A stretch of DNA of 64,000 nt from Liopterus haemorrhoidalis (taxonomy: Eukaryota; Arthropoda; Insecta; Coleoptera; Dytiscidae), in contig OZ020618.1 of the NCBI GenBank assembly GCA_963971575.1, forward strand, positions 2,358,501 through 2,422,500, read 5' to 3'. Made by a program: the position numbers and the translations under genes. The notes beneath the pieces were generated by a model. The model was not told where the DNA came from. It saw nothing but the letters and a program-made list of their open reading frames with translations, and ran no database searches. This document shows positions 58,187 through 64,000 of this stretch, piece after piece. How positions within the stretch are numbered: the stretch's first letter is position 1; each line of letters begins with the position of its first letter.

Positions 58187-60811
58187 CTTTTTCAACGCAG
58201 TGGATGTCGTCTGTTTCTTATGCTCATGTTTATGAAAAGCTTTGGTAGGATGAGGCAAAGAGTGAGATTCAAACATACTGTGTGACCTCTGATAACTCTC
58301 AGATGATTGAGAGAAATGTTTTATTTCTGTCTTAATCTCATGTTCTGTTCTTGTTTTTTGCATAAAAGGTTCATCAGTATCTGCCATGTAACCACTCTCA
58401 ACGAATTTTGGTTTGGCTTTTGGAGAACCAGGGGATTTTGGCTTAGGTTCCGCGCAAATAAACTGAGGAGGGGACCCAGGCTTAAGTTTAGGTGGAGGGG
58501 AAGGTGCTTTACGTACTTGTATCTTTTGAACCTGTTTAGTTTCTTTTTTAATTTGTTTAATTTGCTGACTGGTAAATTCTTTTTTAAGTTCTTTCTTTGT
58601 TGCTTCTAAGTCCAAAGTCGGTCGGGGAGGTCCGTATGTTACAGGTGGGTGATCGAATTTGCTTGGGGGTAAAGGTTCAGGTTCCGTAGAACGTGATCTT
58701 GTCCCTGCAGTTAGTCTGGGTGGTCTTACTTTTCTGTATGTCGGTTCTTCGTTGTCAGACTGACATGGTTTCCATTTTACTGGAATCCTAACAGCTTCAA
58801 AATCAGATTCATAGTCACTGTCAGCAAATCTACCTTTTATAAATTTGGAAGGTGTTGGGGGAGGTGGAGGTCTAGCTCCTTTAGTCTTTGTCGCGTCAGG
58901 TTTGAAAGGGAATGGCTCTAATTCTGGGAATTGTTCAAAAGGTTTTTCGAATTTTATTGGTTTTGTTGGTAGAGGTGGGGCAATGTATACTTCTTTTTTA
59001 GGGGGTAATGGAGGGGGTAATGATCCAGCGCGGGGTGGAGGGATAGTCCTAACTGATCCTGGTAGGACTCTTGATGGTTCTTTTTCTAGATTCTTTTCCA
59101 AATCCTGCTCGATTGACTCGACGTAGGATTGTCGTCTCTCCCTTGGGGCTTCTGCGAATGCGATTTCCGGGGGCGTACCTGGCTCTAAATAAATCTCATC
59201 TGTTATATCTTGGACACTAACAGGTCTTATTGGTAGTGTATCTATTTTTGGGACTGTTTCACGAACCATTTGCGGCGCTCTCAGATCACAAGGTGGTCCT
59301 GGTGGCCAAGATCTTATTATTTCAGATGGTCTTATTGATTCTTCTATTATATTTTCGTTTCGCATTTCTGATTTTATTTCAGTACGTTCGGTCGTTGAAA
59401 TAGATGTGTCTACTACATTAGCAATTTCTGTTAATCGAGTGTCAGAAACATAATAAATAGGACCAGGGACTGTTATGACATCAGAAGATTCTTTATAACT
59501 ACTTGTCTCAAATTTCGTCTGTATTGGTGCCCAATGTTTCTCTACTTTGACTTCTGTGGTCTTGTGTACTTCTGGTAGTTTTTCTATATGAATCTTTTGG
59601 GTTTTTTGTTCTTCTTCTTGTGGTGGTGGCCATACTTTTTGAGCTGAATCCACATGTTTGTGAGCCCACATTTTTTCCATTGTCTTCCCCTGTAATGAAG
59701 GCTCAATTACACCAGATGAAGCCTTTTTTTCTTCATATTTTGTGTAACTGTGTTCAGTGTATTCAGTTTTATGAGGTGTCCACATTTTTTCCAAAGTCGC
59801 AGTTTGGGATTGTGGAATTGGGCTTACCGGTTTATACTCTGGGGTAACGGGACGAGGAGTCCATAATTTCTCCATTTCAACACCCTCAGCAGAAGGACGA
59901 GGTGATAAAGGTCTGGTGATTAGATCAGCTTGAGGTCTTAGAACTGGTTCGGGTGTGAAACTTTGGTAACTCTTCTCTATTTTAACATCTTGTTTGACGT
60001 AATGTGAGTCTTCTATTCTAGTGGATTGTTGCGTAGGGAATATCTTCACAGCTCCCAGGGGTACCTCAAAGGGCGATAGGTCCTTTTGGGTCTCTTCTAT
60101 TTTTTTAATCCTCTCTGGTATTTCTTTCTTCTTTGGTACTTCGCATTTTGGAATGAAGCCAATCTCTGGTGGTGGTTCAGGAGTTAGATTGAATTCTTCA
60201 AATATTTGTTGTTGAGCAGATGTCGTTTTATACTCCTCTGCCATAAATGGAGGAGGTATATATTTCTCTTGCGCCATAAAAGGAGGAGGTACATATTGCT
60301 CTCTTACTTCTGTTTGGTGTTTGATAGTTTCGTATTTCTCAATCACAGGTGTTTCGAACTTTTGGAAAATATCAGTTGAGATTTTTTGCACTTCTGCTAC
60401 TTTTGGTGGTGGCAGTTCTTCGGTTTCTTTCATCTTTGATTGGAAGAAATCTAAAGAAGATTTTTTGGTAATTGACGTAGTCTCTATACCAGTATCCTCA
60501 ATATCCTTCTTCTCTACCTCTACTGGAACTTCATGAACTATTGGTTCCTTTGGTAGCTCGATAGGTTTTGGTTCATACTTTTCAAATGTAGGTAGTTGAG
60601 TTTGATGTTCCAAAACGAATTTCTTTGTTTCCATTGTTCGACTTTCAGTAATGTTTGAAAATTCACTCGATGATACGATATGTGAGGTTATTAAAGGTTC
60701 TTGTGGTTTGGGTTCCTGAGTAATAAGGACAGATTCTTTATGCGTTTCTGGGAGAATTGTTACGGGGATATCGACCATGACTGGCTTATGCGTTGGTACC
60801 GATGGTTTCTT
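58187..60811 (-). CDS. zormin: zormin large disordered exon with repeated E-K-x-W motifs
   Basis: A 2625-bp exon of 875 codons, phase 0 at both ends: acceptor tttgcccag (60812) and donor gttagc (58186). It starts K-K-P-S-V-P-T-H-K-P, 11 codons before the ATG at 60778, and ends T-A-L-K-K. The protein is rich in Pro, Glu, Lys and Thr and likely disordered. Repeats seen: [ML]-E-K-[LM]-W-[TA] and E-K-H-W-A-P (four copies, about 59525-59880), Q-E-K-Y-I-P-P-P-F-M-A-type tandem pairs (about 60220-60300), P-G-[ST]-P-P-[EQ] motifs, and one S-D-Y-E-S-D module with V-K-W-K-P and Y-R-K-V-R-P-P (about 58715-58840). The donor is not the strongest form but the frame through it is supported by both neighbours. 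Confidence 0.94.
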
Positions 60812-61805
60812 CTGGGCAAACGGAAGATTATATATTAATTATTAACTTAAATTAAGACTTATGAATATTCACATATTTCAGGGTTTCGTAGATATAGCAG
60901 TATTTTTTACTGTTATTGCGTTAAAATCACTTAAAAAAATTTTAGATAGATTTTTACAAATTAACTTGTATCCATTAAGTTATGTGTGTAAATTAAGTAA
61001 CCGGACAGGCAACATAGCGTTTGATCTGGCAACATTTAGGACACGAGACTTGGAGGGGTGGCAGGTGAACATGTGATACGCCTTCAGTACGAGTTTGAAC
61101 TCGCTAGAGTAATTTTGTTGTCCGTAAAAATGAGTAACATTCATTTCGAGCAACGGTGTGCTATCAGATTTTGCTTCAGACTTGGGCACAGTGCAACGGA
61201 AACTTTTGCAGAACTTCAGCAGGCCTACGGAGACAGTGTTTTGCCAAGGACCAAAGACTCAGGCACACAGCAATTTAAATAAACGAGTTTTTGGCCAGTA
61301 AAAACATTCCTGTAGCTCCTCAGCCTCCTTATTCGGTTGTCTTAAGTCCTTGTGACTTTTTCCTCTTCCCAAGATCGAAAAATCACCTCAAGGGACGTCA
61401 TTTTGGGATACTCGAAAACAATCATACGTTTGTAACCGACCAGCTGAAAGCAATTCCAGTATCCGAGTTCCAGCACTGCTACGAGGATTAGAAGAACCGT
61501 CTTCAGCGATGTGTGGCTTTCTAAGGAAGTTATTTTGAGGGAGACAATATTGAATGGTAATTCTATTCGAATAAAAAAATAAATAAAAATAAAATCAGTC
61601 CGGTTACTTAATTTACACACCTTGTAGGCTTCAAGATATTTTCCACTTTATTTAAAAATAATTAATCTGAATTTTGGTGAGTGTAACTTTTTTAAACTTG
61701 CTCCAGGTCTACCTATAATATCTACCAAACAGGCAGGCAAATCGGAGACGGTATAAGCGGTACCTACGAAACCCTTATGATTTAAAATTAATCTAATATA
61801 CTTAC
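60812..61805 (-). other. intron of 994 bp made of a family B relic with a nested mariner
   Basis: Family B ends appear at about 60855-60905 (tgaatattcacatatttcag, ggtttcgtagatat) and 61725-61780 (gagacggtataagcggtacc, tacgaaaccctta). A deleted mariner lies between them (60984-61620). What remains outside is roughly 60-70 bp. Confidence 0.6.
60984..61620 (+). mobile_element. internally deleted mariner element
   Basis: Inverted termini share GTGTGTAAATTAAGTAACCG. The N-terminus reads M-S-N-I-H-F-E-Q-R-C-A-I-R-F-C-F, the C-terminal part A-S-K-N-I-P-V-A-P-Q-P-P-Y-S, L-S-P-C-D-F-F-L-F-P-R and L-K-A-I-P-V-S-E-F-Q-H-C-Y. The central catalytic part is missing. The S-P-D triplet's first position is V-L-S-P-C-D, retaining the last Asp. 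Confidence 0.85.
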
Positions 61806-61966
61806 AACAATTTCTTGCTTCTCAACATCTTCAAAGACAACAGTTTTGACAACTTCCATCATTGTATCAGGAGTTGGTTCGAAAATAGCAATATCAGCAA
61901 TACTTTGTGCTTCACCTCCAGAGTTAATTGCTCGTACCATATACTTTCCAGTATGTTCTATTGTAG
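61806..61966 (-). CDS. zormin: zormin exon: C-terminal half of an Ig domain and linker
   Basis: A 161-bp exon from acceptor gattttag (61967) to donor gtaagt (61805). It reads T-I-E-H-T-G-K-Y-M-V-R-A-I-N-S-G-G-E-A, then I-A-I-F-E-P, which are strands F and G of an Ig, followed by an acidic linker (V-V-F-E-D-V-E-K-Q-E-I-V). Entered in phase 1, left in phase 0. Strand F has Val where the Cys would be (Y-M-V-R-A), so this Ig lacks the usual disulphide. The first half must lie beyond 64000. The ATG seen upstream in the intron is not a start. Confidence 0.88.
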
Positions 61967-62639
61967 CTAAAATCATTAAAAGGTGCAATGACTTGACTTA
62001 ATTAAAATTTATAACTTAGAAGTAATAAAAATATCTTAGAAGTGATGTGTTTTTTGGGGCGTTTCCAAATTGTCATCTGAATGAGAAACATGGATGAGAG
62101 CCAACTTTAAAGATTGCAGTATTGTATAAGCTCATTTTAAAAATAATTATTAATAATGTTATTGTGCCAGTTGTATTTTTATCGTGGCTTTATTGGCCAA
62201 AAATTTGATCAGTTTTGATTTTGTGAAATGTATTAAGTAACTTTTGGCAATTGAAAAACATATTTTCAAAACAATAAAAATAAAATTAACACTATAAGGT
62301 CTTCAAGTGCCGTGTAAACCAAAGTCTAAACTATTTTTTAGCTAGTTAAAATTTTTGGTGCAGCAACGATGGCTATTTGCACCTTTATAACTAGAATATT
62401 ATTAAGTTAAATTAGAAAGAGAAATAATAAATTTACTCTGAGCGCCGTTGTAAAATATTTTAAGTAAGTAAGCGATGCAAACAAGAACGAACAAGTTTTA
62501 GTATTTCCTTTATTAATTTTGATCAAAATAAAAATACAGGTAGTTAGAAAAGCCAGAAAGTATGAAGAAAATATAATCACACATACGAAAAAAGAAATTC
62601 TGTAGGAATGCTGCAGGAAAATAGACAAAAGAAATCAAA

Positions 62640-63150
62640 AAGGAAAGCCGCTCGAGATGGGGAAAGGAAAAGAAGGAAATGTATGAATGCTGTGGTTAAT
62701 CAACAACAAAGGTGACTTCAAATAATGAATGGATAAGAACTGGTGCACGAAGTAATAGAACACATGCTCGATATATAACAAATGGAGCAGGAAAAAAATA
62801 TAAAATATAAGAAAAAATATAAAAAATATAAAAAAAGATACAGTAAACATGAAAAGACCTGGACGCTGAGTAAAATATTTGACAGAAAAAAGAAAGTAGA
62901 GAGAAGAAAAAAATGATAGCAAAATTTAGATGTGGAAATGAGGAGAGGAACAATCAATTCTGGATGAAAGAAGAAGAAAGATTTTGTAAAATGTGTAGGG
63001 AAGGCAAGGAGACGATTCAACATTTTTTTGAAGAATGTGGAGAGATAAAAAGTAGAGCGAAAATGAGAAAGGGAGTTTCGGGGAAACAGAAATGGGTATA
63101 AATGGATGAAAGAAGTGAAAAGCATAAGAGAAGAAATTAAAAAAAGGAGT
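62640..63150 (+). mobile_element. LINE ORF2 C-terminal relic
   Basis: From 62913 it reads M-I-A-K-F-R-C-G-N-E-E-R-N-N-Q-F, then F-C-K-M-C-R-E-G-K-E-T-I-Q-H-F-F and E-E-C-G-E-I. The C-x-x-C...H...C arrangement is the C-terminal zinc-knuckle-like tail of an insect LINE protein. Stops follow shortly. It probably belongs to the same LINE type as the ORF1 fragment at 43915-44413. Confidence 0.65.
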
Positions 63151-63335
63151 GAGTGACATTAATATAAGAAGAAGGAGAATATTAAGCCGAAATACAAAAA
63201 TTATAATAATTATTAAGTTGAAATATATTAGTTTTTTATCAGATAATGTAACTGTAAAATATTTAATCGTAATACGATAGTAAACATAAAACTTGCTCAT
63301 TTTTGTTTTCCTCGCTATGCTAAAAAGCTCTAAAG

Positions 63336-63610
63336 TAGTGTTTCTCAACCAAAAACGCACCGCGGACCAGTAAAATACGTAATTTTCTAATGCGGTCCAC
63401 TAATAATAATTGTTGTTTCATTTTTTTGCAAGAAAACAAATATATTTAATGTGCTACTAAATACATTTATTTTACTCGTAGAAAATCACAGAAAGTTTAC
63501 AGAAAATAAACAAAATAACTGCAAAAAAACAAATACAAAAACTTTCGTGGACCACTTAAATTTTTCTACGGACCACCAGTGGTCCGCGGACCTCCTGTTG
63601 AGAAACACTG
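63336..63610. mobile_element. hAT-type MITE with 8-bp duplication
   Basis: Begins TAGTGTTTCTCAACC and ends GTTGAGAAACACTG. The exact duplication ctctaaag flanks it (63328-63335 and 63611-63618). Related to 13102-13292, with aaacgcaccgcg-type subterminal blocks in common. Confidence 0.88.
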
Positions 63611-64000
63611 CTCTAAAGTATTTTAAAAATTAAATATTTTCTTCCCGCTTTTCTAATTTAATATTATATAAATATTGTCCTGATAAACTTAAAAAATTAT
63701 GCTGGCAAATAAGTACTTTTTTATACAGGTGCTATTTGAAATTAACCCCCCCTCCCACCCCGCGGTAGGTGTTTAATGTATCTAAAAGCTAATGAATTAG
63801 ATTAGCACTTTTCTCTTATTATTAAAGTCTAATACCGATAATTCTTATTTATTTTATTTTTTTATTTATTTCAAGTCGGCCTATTTCTGCAACGAGGCTA
63901 ATCGCCGATACCAGGGGACGACCTCCTACACCTGGATGAGGGGTGAATGATTATAAAATGAGAGTAATGTAAACATATTATTCCCGCCCGAATAATATCA

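Larger units (their letters stand above)
61967..64000 (-). other. upstream intron reaching the window edge
   Basis: No zormin exon found, although one encoding the first half of the Ig must lie upstream. LINE and hAT fragments are listed separately. 61967-62400 contains a short block (gcagcaacgatggctatttg) also seen near 50439. 63620-64000 shows nothing that I recognise. Confidence 0.6.

Noticed and set aside
62635..63360. Long Phe- and Ser-rich ORFs on the minus strand
   Set aside because: They are antisense readings of the purine-rich LINE ORF2 relic on the plus strand and of AT-rich DNA.

Overview
The window comes from an insect nuclear genome: long AT-rich introns, GT-AG splicing with mini-introns of 55 and 57 bp, and many hAT and mariner DNA transposons, tRNA-derived SINEs and decayed LINEs. 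The order of the insect cannot be fixed from the sequence; the repeat load suggests a large genome.

The whole window is one muscle-protein locus on the minus strand, the sallimus (insect titin-like) region. Transcription runs from 64000 towards 1. Both ends of the gene lie outside the window. Eight exons (61966 to 24719) encode zormin sequence: the C-terminal half of an Ig domain, two long disordered proline-rich exons with repeated short motifs, a lysine-rich exon, one Ig domain split over two exons, and a short linker exon. Five exons (10483 to 1) encode kettin: four N-terminal Ig domains, then kettin-type Ig domains joined by linkers of about 35 residues, 22 Ig domains in all, the last cut by the window edge. 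A separate kettin first exon with its own ATG lies at 21429-21282. The junctions were worked out by hand and all reading phases agree. The last zormin exon (24719-24811) and the kettin first exon (21282-21429) both end in phase 1, so either can join the phase-1 acceptor of the kettin body at 10483. This fits a kettin-only product from an internal promoter and a longer zormin-kettin product.

Layout: 1-10483 is dense coding sequence. 10484-21281 is kettin intron 1, rich in hAT-type MITEs with visible 8-bp target duplications. 21282-21429 is the kettin first exon. 21430-24718 holds degenerate tandem repeats and one copy of repeat family A. 24719-24811 is the bridging exon, flanked by inverted A copies. 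24812-49315 is a 24.5-kb intron of nested transposons: a mariner broken by a LINE and a Penelope-like fragment with a hammerhead-type motif, inverted copies of repeat family B with tRNA-like modules, a LINE broken by a deleted mariner, and an unusual terminal-inverted-repeat element at 43562-45059. 49316-61966 holds the zormin exons. 61967-64000 is intron with LINE and hAT debris. I found no other intact gene, no rRNA, no convincing functional tRNA and no CRISPR array.
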